Source of the DNA: Pseudomonas sp. 30_B
GTDB lineage: Bacteria > Pseudomonadota > Gammaproteobacteria > Pseudomonadales > Pseudomonadaceae
Assembly: GCF_017491605.1 (NCBI RefSeq)
Contig: NZ_JAFGYY010000015.1
Coordinates: 62,001-126,000, forward strand
Direction of reading: 5' to 3'
Length of the DNA: 64,000 nt
Below, in pieces: positions 41,559-50,406 of this stretch. The first letter of the stretch is position 1, and each line of letters opens with the position of its first letter. The notes under the pieces were generated by a model that was not told the DNA's origin, made no database searches, and saw nothing but the letters and a program-made list of their open reading frames with translations. Both the position numbers and the translations under genes were made by a program.

Positions 41559-42500
41559 ATGCACAGCATCGGTTTCGTCATCTTCCCTGGCTTTCAGGTC
41601 ATGGGGCTCACGGCCATCACCGCGTTCGAGATCGCCAACCTGACCCTTGGCAAACCGGCCTATGACGTCATGTTGCTGTCAGAGGAGGGCGGGCTGGTGC
41701 CTTCCTCGGCGGGCTTCCGCGTTGAAACCGAAGCCTTCGGCGGCCGGACCTTCGATACCGTGATGTTCGGCTCCGGTACCCGCATCCTGCCGGTCTCTCC
41801 GGGGCTCGCCAGCTTCGTGCGGCAGTCGATGGAGTCGGCGCGAAGAGTCGCCGCGCCTTGCGTCGGGGCCTTCGTCCTGGCCGAAAGCGGAGTGCTCGAT
41901 GGCCGGCGGGCAACGACGCACTGGCTCTACGCAAAGGAACTGCAGGAGCGGTTCCCCGGCGTGAAAGTCGAGTCCGACCGGATCTACATCATCGACGGGC
42001 CGGTGTGGACCTCCGCCGGCATGACCGCCAGCATCGACCTGGCGCTGGCCATGATCGAGAAGGACCACGGCCTCGAAACGGCCCGCACCGTCGCCCGCAA
42101 GCTGGTGGTCTATCACCGCCGTGCGGGCGGCCAGTCGCAGTTCTCGGTGCTGCTGGAGCTCGAACCGAAGTCCGATCGCATCCAGCAGGCGCTGGACTAT
42201 GCCCGGCGCAACCTGAGGAACACCCTGAGCGTGGAGGAGCTGGCGGAAGTCTCCCACCTGAGTCCGCGCCAGTTCAGCCGGGCATTCAGCGCGGAGACCG
42301 GCCAGTCGCCGGCCAAGGCGGTGGAGCACCTGCGGGTCGAGGCGGCGCGGATGCTGCTTGAAGACAGCGGGCATCCCATCGAAGTCATTGCCAGGGAGAC
42401 GGGCTTCGTCGACCGCGAGCGGATGCGTCGCGCATTCCTGCGCACCATCGGGCAGACGCCGCAATCGGTTCGGCGAAGTGGAATGCCGGCGGCCCGATGA
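41559..42500 (+). CDS. GATase1-like AraC-family regulator (GlxA type)
   Basis: A 313-residue protein with an N-terminal DJ-1/PfpI domain (IGFVIFPGFQVMGLTAITAF; Cys elbow AAPCVGAFVLAESGVLDG, then RRATTHW) and a C-terminal AraC HTH pair (NTLSVEELAEVSHLSPRQFS, HPIEVIARETGFVDRERMRR). Relatives activate neighbouring catabolic or stress genes. It is divergent from the SDR gene, which it likely controls through the 41511-41545 dyad. Confidence 0.85.
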   Translation: MHSIGFVIFPGFQVMGLTAITAFEIANLTLGKPAYDVMLLSEEGGLVPSSAGFRVETEAFGGRTFDTVMFGSGTRILPVSPGLASFVRQSMESARRVAAPCVGAFVLAESGVLDGRRATTHWLYAKELQERFPGVKVESDRIYIIDGPVWTSAGMTASIDLALAMIEKDHGLETARTVARKLVVYHRRAGGQSQFSVLLELEPKSDRIQQALDYARRNLRNTLSVEELAEVSHLSPRQFSRAFSAETGQSPAKAVEHLRVEAARMLLEDSGHPIEVIARETGFVDRERMRRAFLRTIGQTPQSVRRSGMPAAR

Positions 42501-42591
42501 GTGGCGGGTGAGGCCTTTCACTTGGGTCGCGACAGATGGCGATCGACCCGAAGCGGCCTGTTCCAGAAAGTCGGCATGACGTTGGCCGCAA

Positions 42592-43440
42592 TCAGGCTCC
42601 CAGCAATCCTTGTTCGCCATACAGGGTGGGGCGGCGGTCCTGATGGAGATGATTGTGGCTGCTGATGCGCTTGTTCTGCGCTTCTGCCAGGTTGAGCCTG
42701 GCAAGCAGTATCTGCTCGCCACCTTCCTCAGCCGGGCCCGCCAGTGGGAACCCGTCTGCATCGACGATCACCGAACCTTGTACCCAGTCGACTCCGCGCT
42801 CGTTGCCATGTCTATCGCATGCGGCGATGAACAGACGATTGACCGAGGCATTGGCTTGTACCCGAACGACCTCAGCAGGGCGCTCCTGGTTCGGGCGCGG
42901 CCCCCAGGGCCAGTTCACCGGGGCGCACAGCAATTCAGCGCCGGCCAGGGCGGGCAGGCGCACCCATTCGGGAAACTCCAGGTCGTAGCAGATCATCACC
43001 GCGATCCGCCCGAAGACCGTTTCAACAACCGGGGGCGCTTCACTGCCGGCAACGAAGATGGCGTTTTCGCCATCCCAGAGATGGGCCTTGCGATAGATCG
43101 TAAGCACGCCGTCGGTGTCGACCAATGCTGCGCTGTTGGCTACCCGGTGGTCATCCAGGCGCTCGCAGAATCCGCCGACGATGACTATGCCCAGCTCCTC
43201 CGCGAGACTCCGCCACAACTGCAGCGTCGGGCCTTCCGACGTTTCGGAAAGCGCAAGGGCCTCTGCGCGGTCATGGAAGACGTAGCCGCTCTGCGCCAGT
43301 TCGGGCAGCACGATCACCTGCGCACCTCGTTGAGCGGCGGTACGTATTGCCCGCTCGCTCACGCGTCGATTTTGAGCGGGATCACCCACGTTGGGTGCCA
43401 ATTGGCAGCAGGCCACGGTGACAGGTTTCGAAGCAATCAT
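42592..43440 (-). CDS. Carbon-nitrogen hydrolase (nitrilase superfamily)
   Basis: A nitrilase-superfamily amidase of 282 residues from this ATG. The catalytic triad appears as Glu in VIVLPELAQSGYVF, Lys in TIYRKAHLWDGE and Cys in AVMICYDLEFPEWV. Other conserved parts are CAPVNWPWGPRP and a C-terminal HNHLHQDRRPTLYG. AGGAA lies 8 bases before it, and the mature fold starts within a few residues (PVTVACCQLAP). An upstream ATG at 43467 overlapping the permease stop is an alternative. It is coupled to the NCS1 permease gene, which suggests hydrolysis of an imported N-carbamoyl or amide compound. Confidence 0.8.
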   Translation of the reverse strand: MIASKPVTVACCQLAPNVGDPAQNRRVSERAIRTAAQRGAQVIVLPELAQSGYVFHDRAEALALSETSEGPTLQLWRSLAEELGIVIVGGFCERLDDHRVANSAALVDTDGVLTIYRKAHLWDGENAIFVAGSEAPPVVETVFGRIAVMICYDLEFPEWVRLPALAGAELLCAPVNWPWGPRPNQERPAEVVRVQANASVNRLFIAACDRHGNERGVDWVQGSVIVDADGFPLAGPAEEGGEQILLARLNLAEAQNKRISSHNHLHQDRRPTLYGEQGLLGA

Positions 43441-43463
43441 GGTTGAGGTTCCTGCTGATGAAG

Positions 43464-44969
43464 TCATGGCTGTGAAGCACTGGCCTGGCGGGTCATGGCG
43501 AGGATTTCGTGTTCACCGATTGCGTCGATTACACGACGCTCGGCGTCCAGGTCCAGTGAGCGGCTGAGCATGAAATAGGTCAGCCCGGATACCAGCAGGC
43601 CTACCAGCCAGGCGATGTCCACGCCATTGAGCATTCGAGCGATGGGGCCGACGAAGACCTCTTTACCGGCTGCGGCGTCGTAGATGTAGAAGAACGGAAT
43701 CATGCAGACGAAGCCCACCACATAGGCCAGGATGCCGCGCATCTGCCAGGCGCCGTAAATGCCGCTGGGCGTGAAGAAGTGAGGAATGGCGTAGCGGCCC
43801 TTGCGAACGCCGAAGTAGTCCACCAGGTTCACTGCGGTCCAGGGCACCAGGAAGTACAGCATCAGCACCAGGAAGGTATTGAGGATGGAAATGCCATTGC
43901 CGCGGATCGACAGAACGCATGCGATCAGAACCAGGGTGATGGCCAGGATCGACAGCACCCGCGCCCGCGGTGTGGGAGTGATGCGACGCACGGAATCGAC
44001 TCCGGTGAGCAGGGTCAGCATGGCGCTGTAGGTGTTCAGGGCAATCACCGGCAGGAAGCCGGCCACCGATACCAGTACCAGGAGATGGCCGAGGCCCGGG
44101 AGCAGCGAAGACCCGACCCGGTCCAGCGCCACCAGGGCGTCGGACGCTTGCAGCAGCTGGGCCAGCCAGGCACCAAGGCCAATCATCCAGGCCCCCGACA
44201 ACGACGCACCGAGGAACACCGCCGCAATCAGTCGGGTGCGGCTGGTGTGCTTGGGCAGGTAGCGCGAGTAATCCGACACGTAGGGTGCGTAGGAGATGTT
44301 GTAGCTGGCGGCGATGGCGAATTGGGTGGCGAACGCGACCCAGTTGAATCCCAGGTTGCTTGATGGCGCTGCCGGCACGTCGCTCTGCCCGACGCCGAAC
44401 ATCAGCGCCACCGTCACCAGCGAGTAGAGCGGCAGCGTCAGCATCAGCGCCCATTTGAATGCCTTGTGCATCAGGTCGTGGCCGTAGATCGATAGCAAGG
44501 CGCCCACCGCAATGACCGTGCAGGCGACCGGTACCGGCTCAAGGCCGAAGACGTTGTGCAGGCCATCCATGATCAGAGAGACGTTGACCACGTTGAAGCC
44601 GATGAAGACGAAGAGCGTGGCCAGCAGTGCCAGCACCACGCCGCGATAACCAAACTGGGCTCGCGACTGGATCATCTGCGGCAGCCCCATCTCCGGGCCC
44701 TGGGAGCCGTGGAAGGCCATGAACAAAGTGCCGAACATGATGCCCAGCGCACCGGCCAGCGTCGTCCACAAGGCGGACAATCCCAGGCTCGGCCCGACAA
44801 AGCCAATGGAGATGGTGAAGAAGTGGAAGTTGCCCAGGAACCAGAACGGGCCCTGGCTGGAGAGTCGAGCGTGGCGCTCGGACTCCGGGATGTAATCGAT
44901 GGAATGGCCTTCGATGGCCAGCCCGGTGCCGGTCTCGGCAGTATGGGCGGTATGGCTGGACCCGGACAT
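43464..44969 (-). CDS. NCS1-family purine/cytosine-type permease
   Basis: A 501-residue protein with about 12 membrane helices. SIGFVGPSLGLSALWTTLAG, then GSQGPEMGLPQMIQSRAQFGYRG-type sequence and SYAPYVSDYSRYLPKHTSRT are hallmarks of NCS1 nucleobase:cation symporters. AGGAG 7 bases before the ATG at 44969 is preferred to the TTG at 44987. It precedes the nitrilase-family gene in one operon and is divergent from a LysR regulator. It probably imports a nucleobase, pyrimidine-degradation intermediate or similar heterocycle. Confidence 0.88.
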   Translation of the reverse strand: MSGSSHTAHTAETGTGLAIEGHSIDYIPESERHARLSSQGPFWFLGNFHFFTISIGFVGPSLGLSALWTTLAGALGIMFGTLFMAFHGSQGPEMGLPQMIQSRAQFGYRGVVLALLATLFVFIGFNVVNVSLIMDGLHNVFGLEPVPVACTVIAVGALLSIYGHDLMHKAFKWALMLTLPLYSLVTVALMFGVGQSDVPAAPSSNLGFNWVAFATQFAIAASYNISYAPYVSDYSRYLPKHTSRTRLIAAVFLGASLSGAWMIGLGAWLAQLLQASDALVALDRVGSSLLPGLGHLLVLVSVAGFLPVIALNTYSAMLTLLTGVDSVRRITPTPRARVLSILAITLVLIACVLSIRGNGISILNTFLVLMLYFLVPWTAVNLVDYFGVRKGRYAIPHFFTPSGIYGAWQMRGILAYVVGFVCMIPFFYIYDAAAGKEVFVGPIARMLNGVDIAWLVGLLVSGLTYFMLSRSLDLDAERRVIDAIGEHEILAMTRQASASQP

Positions 44970-45260
44970 GGGAACGCTCCTGCTCAACGCGATATTGTTC
45001 TTGTGGAGGATTCTTTACGGTCACTTACACATGGAGTCCATCTATGCTGCGCATGGGGCTCTTCACCAGGACGAGGCGAGACTCGCGCTATGCACGCAAA
45101 GCATCGCTACCCCTCGGTGACAGTGCCCTGTCACGTCCCTAAACTTATGCAAGATGGTGCCGTCGGAGACAGAATCTAGGCCCGGTTAACGGGCCGTAAA
45201 ATACTGGACTCCCACTGTTTACATAGATATCAGCCTATATAAAGGCGTCAGAGGTGCGCG

Positions 45261-46184
45261 ATGCAGGGGAACGTGTCGGAGCTGGACATCCGTCTGATCC
45301 GGGTCTTTCTTGCCGTGGTTGAGGCCGGCGGTATTTCCGCGGCACAAGGGACGCTGAACACCACTCAGCCGACGATCAGTGCGCAGTTGGCGTCGTTGGA
45401 AGCGCGACTTGGCTTTCGGCTTTGCCAGCGTGGCCGTGCCGGGTTTGCTCTGACCTCCAAAGGCAGCCAGTTCCTGGATGCCGCTCGACGGCTGCTTGCC
45501 GCTGCCGAAGGATTTCGGCTCGAAGTGCAGCAGATCAACCGCACCCTGAGCGGCACCATCAACATCGGCCTCCTCGGGCAGATCGATCCCCAGGCGAACA
45601 AACAGATTGCCCTGGCGGTCGCTCGTATACGCGCTCGCCATCAGGGGCTGTTCTTCCAGTTCACCGAACTGTCCTCGACCTTTCTCGAAGAAAAGCTCAT
45701 CAACGGGCATCTGGACCTTGCCATCGGCTACTTCTGGCGCCGCCTCGACACGCTGGACTACCAGCCATTGTTCCGTGAAACCCAGATTGCCTACTGCGGA
45801 GTTACCCATCCTCTGTACGGGGATGCCGGCGAGCTGGGTCACAGCGATGTCGCCGAGCATGAATGGGTCTGGCCCAGTCATCCTCTCCCGGAAATGCCGG
45901 CACCCGCCGCACTGGAGCGCCTGACCGCGCTCACCGACAGCATGGACGGTGCGGCGCTTCTCATACTGTCAGGCCAGCACCTGGGCTTCCTGCCCGAGCA
46001 CTACGCCGTCAAACACGTCGAGCAGCAGCAATTGCGCGCGTTGAATCCCGAACTCCTGCATTACGAAGTGGACTTCCAGGTTGCAATGCGTCGCTCATCT
46101 CGCCCGGGGGAACTGGTAAGCGCCTTTCTTGAGGAGTTGGTGAAGGTGTTTGGCGTAAGGGAAGTGCGGTTCGGTGATCGATAA
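45261..46184 (+). CDS. LysR-family transcriptional regulator
   Basis: A 307-residue LysR protein. The HTH spans residues about 8-66 (LIRVFLAVVEAGGISAAQGT, NTTQPTISAQLASLEARLG) and the effector domain follows (TINIGLLGQIDPQANKQIAL, LDLAIGYFWRRLDTLDY). GAGGTG precedes the ATG. It is divergent from the NCS1-permease/nitrilase operon across 291 bases and is its probable regulator. Confidence 0.88.
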   Translation: MQGNVSELDIRLIRVFLAVVEAGGISAAQGTLNTTQPTISAQLASLEARLGFRLCQRGRAGFALTSKGSQFLDAARRLLAAAEGFRLEVQQINRTLSGTINIGLLGQIDPQANKQIALAVARIRARHQGLFFQFTELSSTFLEEKLINGHLDLAIGYFWRRLDTLDYQPLFRETQIAYCGVTHPLYGDAGELGHSDVAEHEWVWPSHPLPEMPAPAALERLTALTDSMDGAALLILSGQHLGFLPEHYAVKHVEQQQLRALNPELLHYEVDFQVAMRRSSRPGELVSAFLEELVKVFGVREVRFGDR

Positions 46185-46540
46185 GCTGCGCCAGCTTCAT
46201 GACCAAGCCTGTGAATTGAGGCTTCGATAATGTCCTTGACGCTGGCTGGGCAGCCTCTGCAATTGCGGACGATGGTCACCGGCAGCTACTGAGTCTTAGC
46301 TGAGCCCGAATCTCCAGCTGTTGTTCTTCCACCGCTCAGCCTCGGTTAGTCGTTATCGGGCCCAGGAGTGCCTGAGCGGGCTGTCCTCTCGGCTGAAGCA
46401 GTGCACTCCTTTCCCATGCCTCGTAAGAGCGTTCGCAACACTGCTCCCCAAGGTGCATGCCGGCCACCATGAGGCTGTCCGAACTGACGATATCCAGCAG
46501 TTTCGAGCGTGTGGCAGCGCAAAGGTATGGGCGTCGAGCC
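46185..46540. other. Intergenic region, possible decayed coding sequence
   Basis: No convincing gene. On the minus strand two neighbouring frames contain protein-like fragments (DAHTFALPHAR in one, KLLDIVSSDSLMVAGMHLG in the next). These could be the two sides of a frameshift in a small decayed gene downstream of the 46541-46756 ORF, but the evidence is weak. Confidence 0.25.
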
Positions 46541-46756
46541 TTATTGTCCGGCTTGCCGTGCGATCAGTTCTGCCAACGCTTCGCTGATGGGTTGGGAGTT
46601 GGCCTCCAGGACCATCAGATGGCGCCGGACGGCTTCTGAGGTCTCGGATGACCCGCTGGCCTCTGCCCAGGCTGCAAGCTCCCGGATGGCGGCGCTGGTG
46701 GCATTGATGTTCTGGTTTATGCGGCAGACAAGCGAGGGGAGGGGGGCGGTGTTCAT
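46541..46756 (-). CDS. Small hypothetical protein
   Basis: A 71-residue acidic, mainly helical protein (RINQNINATSAAIRELAAWA, RRHLMVLEANSQPISEALAE). A strong GGAGGT lies 6 bases before the ATG. Its codon use is that of a real Pseudomonas gene. I do not recognise a family. A terminator-like hairpin sits about 43 bases upstream of its start, which suggests a regulated leader. Confidence 0.6.
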   Translation of the reverse strand: MNTAPLPSLVCRINQNINATSAAIRELAAWAEASGSSETSEAVRRHLMVLEANSQPISEALAELIARQAGQ

Positions 46757-47114
46757 GATGACCTCCGCAGAGAGACTTCAGAGCACTCGGAAGCAAGAAA
46801 GGCCGTACCCCATCGATACGGCCTTGTGCCCCGTGGCTGCTGCTCTCCAAACCACAGGGCAGGAAAAATTTACCAAAAACGGATGCGGATTCAAGCCCCT
46901 GTCAGGCGCCCTGGATTTGCCCGCTTGTCCGTGCCGAAAGCGGTTTCCAAGGACGGCATCGGATCGATTGCCTGATACCTGGAAAAAGACAGATTGATAA
47001 ATTCCATGCATCAATGGATGCAAACATAGCACTTATCGTTTCAAATTGTGTCAAGCAGAATCCAGTGACCCAAAGCGCCAACAAGCCTAAATAAGATCGC
47101 TGGAGAAACTACCT
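46757..47114. other. Intergenic region with leader or small-RNA features
   Basis: 358 bases between the small ORF (-) and the MFS gene (+). It contains the 46799-46825 hairpin. On the minus strand there is a TTGACA and a downstream TATGTT (spacing about 20) near 47015-47052, so a transcript of roughly 200 bases could start there and meet the hairpin. The right part is AT-rich and should also hold the promoter of the MFS gene. Confidence 0.4.
46799..46825 (-). terminator. Terminator or attenuator hairpin upstream of the small ORF
   Basis: Perfect 9-base stem AAGGCCGTA / TACGGCCTT with a 9-base loop, followed on the minus strand by TTCTTGCTT. It stands upstream of the 46756 start, so it would act on a leader or on a separate small RNA. 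Confidence 0.5.
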
Positions 47115-48416
47115 ATGCATGCCTCCCTCAAACAGGGCCCGTCTTCCACACGATCCAAGGCGGGTGCCGTGTTTCGTGTCACCTCGGGCAACTTTCTTGA
47201 GCAGTTCGATTTCTTTCTCTTCGGCTTTTACGCCACGCAGATAGCTGCCGTTTTCTTCCCCGCTTCGAGTGAATTTGCTTCGCTGATGATGACCTTCGCG
47301 GTGTTTGGCGCAGGCTTTCTGATGCGTCCGCTGGGGGCGGTGATTCTCGGGGCTTACATTGATGACGTCGGCCGCCGGAAGGGGCTGATCGTCACCCTTG
47401 CGATCATGGCCAGTGGCACCTTGCTGATCGTTCTGGTGCCGGGCTATTCCAGCATCGGCTTATGGGCGCCCTTGCTCGTGCTCGTCGGGCGACTGCTCCA
47501 GGGTTTTTCAGCGGGCGCTGAACTGGGGGGCGTTTCGGTTTACCTGGCGGAGATGGCCACTGCCGGGCGGAAGGGCTTCTATACCAGTTGGCAATCCGCC
47601 AGCCAGCAAGTGGCAATCGTCGTTGCCGCAGCCTTGGGTTATGGGCTCAACCAAGCGATGCCGCCGGCGATGATCGCGGATTGGGGCTGGAGAATTCCCT
47701 TTGCCGTCGGCTGCCTGATCGTCCCGTTCATCTTCGTGCTTCGTCGCAGCCTCGAGGAAACCGAGGAGTTTGCCCGTCGTTCCCAGCGCCCAAGCATGAA
47801 GCAGGTATTTGCCACTCTGGGTGAGAACTGGCGCGTCGTCCTGGCGGGTCTGCTGATGGTGGCAATGACCACCACGGCGTTCTATCTGATCACTGTGTAC
47901 GCGCCGACATTCGGCAAAACGGTACTCAACCTGAGTACAACCGATGCCTTGCTCGTCACGCTGCTGGTCGGTATCTCGAACTTCGTCTGGCTGCCCATCG
48001 GCGGGCACCTGAGTGATCGCTTCGGCCGCAAACCCGTGCTCATCGCCATGACCCTGCTGGCCATTTTCACGGCCTATCCTGCGCTGTCGTTCCTGGCCCA
48101 GGCTCCGAGCTTCGGCCACATGCTGCAGGTGCTGCTCTGGCTGTCGTTCATCTACGGCCTCTACAACGGGGCGATGATTCCGGCGCTCACCGAAATCATG
48201 CCCGTGGAAGTCCGGGTCGCTGGTTTCTCGCTGGCATACAGCCTGGCGACCGCCGTGTTTGGCGGGTTCACGCCCGCCATTTCCACCTGGTTGATCCATC
48301 TGAGCGGCGATAAAGGCGCCCCTGGCTACTGGATGACCTTCGCCGCCATCTGTGCGCTGTGCTCGACCCTGGTGCTCTACCGCAGAAGCGCTTCGCGTAC
48401 CCCCATTCCTGTCTGA
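47115..48416 (+). CDS. MHS-type MFS transporter (tricarboxylate-like)
   Basis: A 433-residue 12-helix protein of the metabolite:H+ symporter group: [38 protein letters not shown] (motif A), [20 protein letters not shown] and [14 protein letters not shown]. These are typical of CitA, TcuC and KgtP-type carboxylate importers. TGGAGAAA precedes the ATG. It is followed 16 bases later by a ModA-like periplasmic protein. Together they suggest uptake of an organic tricarboxylate such as aconitate, citrate or tricarballylate. Confidence 0.85.
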   Translation: MHASLKQGPSSTRSKAGAVFRVTSGNFLEQFDFFLFGFYATQIAAVFFPASSEFASLMMTFAVFGAGFLMRPLGAVILGAYIDDVGRRKGLIVTLAIMASGTLLIVLVPGYSSIGLWAPLLVLVGRLLQGFSAGAELGGVSVYLAEMATAGRKGFYTSWQSASQQVAIVVAAALGYGLNQAMPPAMIADWGWRIPFAVGCLIVPFIFVLRRSLEETEEFARRSQRPSMKQVFATLGENWRVVLAGLLMVAMTTTAFYLITVYAPTFGKTVLNLSTTDALLVTLLVGISNFVWLPIGGHLSDRFGRKPVLIAMTLLAIFTAYPALSFLAQAPSFGHMLQVLLWLSFIYGLYNGAMIPALTEIMPVEVRVAGFSLAYSLATAVFGGFTPAISTWLIHLSGDKGAPGYWMTFAAICALCSTLVLYRRSASRTPIPV

Positions 48417-48432
48417 TCGAGGAACGTCCTGA

Positions 48433-49209
48433 ATGAAAGCACTGGCAAAGCACCTTGCCGTATTGACCATTGGTCTTTGTACGTTTGGCACTGCCGCACA
48501 TGCGCAAGAGCTGGATGTCATGACCTCCGGCGGGTTCACCGCAGCCTTCCAGCGGCTGAGCCCGAAGTATGCGCAGGACAGCGGCGACACCATCCAGACC
48601 ATTCTCGGTCCGTCCATGGGCCAGGCCCGTGAAGCGATCCCCAACCGTCTGGCGAGAGGGGAAAATGCCGATGTGGTGATCATGGTCGGCTACGCATTGG
48701 ACGAGCTCATCAAGCAGGGCGTGGTGGATCCGGCTTCCAAGGTGGAACTGGCCGATTCGCGCATCGGCATGGTGGTCCGGCAGGGGGCGCCCAAGCCCCG
48801 GATCGATACGGAAGAGGCGTTCAGGAAAAGCCTGCTGGATGCCGGGCCGATTGCGTATTCGGACAGCGCCAGCGGGGTCTACATCAAGAACACATTGTTC
48901 AGGAAGCTTGGGCTGGAGCAGCAGGTTGGCCCCAAAGCGAAGATGATCGAGCGGATTCCGGTCGCTTCGGTCGTTGCCTCGGGCCAATACGAAGTCGGAT
49001 TCCAGCAGGTCGCCGAGCTGCTGCCCGTCCCCGGGGTGACCTTCGTCGGCAAGATTCCTGAAAGCCTGCAATCGGTCACCCGCTACTCCGCCGGCGTACC
49101 CCGCAATGCGAAACACCCGCAGCAGGCGAAGGCGCTGTTGTCCTACCTGTCGTCCGCGGCTGCGCAACCCGTCGTGCAATCCACGGGTCTGGACTCAGTC
49201 CCCAGGTGA
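48433..49209 (+). CDS. ModA-like periplasmic protein, candidate aconitate isomerase
   Basis: A 258-residue protein with a Sec signal peptide (about 24 residues, ending AHA-QE) and a type II periplasmic-binding-protein fold (ELDVMTSGGFTAAFQRLSPK, RGENADVVIMVGYALDELIK, GPIAYSDSASGVYIKNTLF). There are no ABC permease or ATPase genes beside it, so it is unlikely to be a transporter subunit. From memory, the Pseudomonas aconitate isomerase (trans- to cis-aconitate) is a periplasmic ModA-like protein of almost this size, and the neighbour is a tricarboxylate-type symporter. The assignment is therefore plausible but untested. Its end overlaps the convergent LysR gene by 15 bases. Confidence 0.65.
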   Translation: MKALAKHLAVLTIGLCTFGTAAHAQELDVMTSGGFTAAFQRLSPKYAQDSGDTIQTILGPSMGQAREAIPNRLARGENADVVIMVGYALDELIKQGVVDPASKVELADSRIGMVVRQGAPKPRIDTEEAFRKSLLDAGPIAYSDSASGVYIKNTLFRKLGLEQQVGPKAKMIERIPVASVVASGQYEVGFQQVAELLPVPGVTFVGKIPESLQSVTRYSAGVPRNAKHPQQAKALLSYLSSAAAQPVVQSTGLDSVPR

Positions 49210-50103
49210 TTTCACCGGCGTATTCCGGACCAGCCGTTCAAGCTCCAGCGCAGCGGGCGTCAGCGTGCGTCCGCGGCGCTTGATCAGACCGACGTTGCGT
49301 ACGACCGCAGGCTCCTCCAGGGGAACCGCCTTGAGTATGGGGTGGCTGGTGCGAGGCATGGCGATGGAGGGCACGGCCGCCACACCCAGGCCGGCTTCCA
49401 CCAGCCCTATCGCGGTGGTGACATGTCGCGTTTCGCAGATGCTGTGTCTGGCTGGGGACAGGCGCTTCAAGGCCTGACTCAGGATGAGGCGGTTGCCCGA
49501 TGTCTTGTCCAGCGAGATGTAGTCATGCTCATACATTTCGGACCAGGTCACCGCGTGTCGATTCGCCAGGGGATGATCGCGTCGGCAGGCCATCACGTAG
49601 CGCTCTTCGAGCAGCAGGTCGAAGCTCACTTCCGGGCTCAGGTTTCCGCTGAAGGTGACGCCAAAGTCCGCTTCGCCGCTGGCGACGGCAACATTCACCT
49701 CATGTGCGCTGGAGTCCACCACCATGATCTTGATGCGTGGATACAGGCGATGGAATTCGCTGATGACATTGGGCATGAAGTAGTAGGCAGCCGATGGCAC
49801 GCACGCGAGGGTGACGCGCTCCATCCTGCTGGAGGCGACATCCGCAATGCTCATCAGCGCATTGTCCAGCTGGTCGAGCACCCGCTCGACTTCCGGTACG
49901 AAGGCGCGGCCCACCGCCGTCAGGCTGACCTTTCGGGTCGTCCTGTCGAACAGCCGCACGTTCAAGGCGGATTCCAGCTTCTCGATGCGACGGCTGAGCG
50001 CCGGCTGGGTGATCTTCACCGCCTCGGCGGCCTTGCGAAAACTGCCGTTTTCAACAATGGCCCGGAACGCTTGAAGATCGTCTAGATCGAAGTTGATGCT
50101 CAT
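49195..50103 (-). CDS. LysR-family transcriptional regulator
   Basis: A 302-residue LysR protein: HTH at LDDLQAFRAIVENGSFRKAA and KITQPALSRRIEKLESALN, then an effector domain (VTLACVPSAAYYFMPNVISE, VASGEADFGVTFSGNL). The ATG at 50103 fits the usual LysR N-terminus; another in-frame ATG at 50136 is possible and neither has a clear ribosome-binding site. It converges on the ModA-like/MFS pair with overlapping 3' ends. Either that pair or the divergent gamma-lyase gene could be its target. Confidence 0.8.
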   Translation of the reverse strand: MSINFDLDDLQAFRAIVENGSFRKAAEAVKITQPALSRRIEKLESALNVRLFDRTTRKVSLTAVGRAFVPEVERVLDQLDNALMSIADVASSRMERVTLACVPSAAYYFMPNVISEFHRLYPRIKIMVVDSSAHEVNVAVASGEADFGVTFSGNLSPEVSFDLLLEERYVMACRRDHPLANRHAVTWSEMYEHDYISLDKTSGNRLILSQALKRLSPARHSICETRHVTTAIGLVEAGLGVAAVPSIAMPRTSHPILKAVPLEEPAVVRNVGLIKRRGRTLTPAALELERLVRNTPVKSPGD

Positions 50104-50406
50104 CTGATCGGACGCGGATTGATGATCGGAAAGCATCAATAACACTTTCGGCCGCAGTCGGAAAAGCGCAACAGGGCCAGTGCCCGGCCCAGTCGCTTGC
50201 TTCGAGCCTGAACAGGACGCTGGTACTGCCTGTGGAGGGCAAGGTCGCACAAGGCTTGTCCGACTCCGGATGTTCGCCCGGAGCCATTAAAAAAAACGCC
50301 TCTCAGGCCCGGATTCCATCGTTTTTCAGAAGCGGAGCGCGTCCCTATAGTCCCCGCAGACCGATCCCGGATCGGTGTAGTCAACTCAGACGTGCGGGAA
50401 CTGGAC
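50104..50406. promoter_or_regulatory. Divergent control region, LysR / gamma-lyase-like gene
   Basis: 303 bases with no gene. The right end carries the promoter and palindrome listed at 50323-50376. A run of eight A residues lies near 50289-50296. No riboswitch fold that I know was recognised. Confidence 0.4.
50323..50376 (+). promoter_or_regulatory. Promoter with overlapping palindromic operator
   Basis: TTTTCA (50323-50328), 17 bases, then TATAGT (50346-50351) form a sigma-70-like promoter. A perfect ACCGATCC-C-GGATCGGT palindrome (50360-50376) covers the expected transcript start, 30 bases before the gene at 50407. This arrangement suits a repressor. Confidence 0.5.

Noticed and set aside
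46353-46540. A second small protein gene downstream of the 71-codon ORF
   Set aside because: Protein-like fragments lie in two different frames without a start or ribosome-binding site, so at best it is a decayed remnant.
50104-50406. Guanidine-type riboswitch before the gamma-lyase-like gene
   Set aside because: No ykkC-like conserved motifs recognised by eye; the visible features are a promoter and a palindrome. A covariance-model search would settle it.
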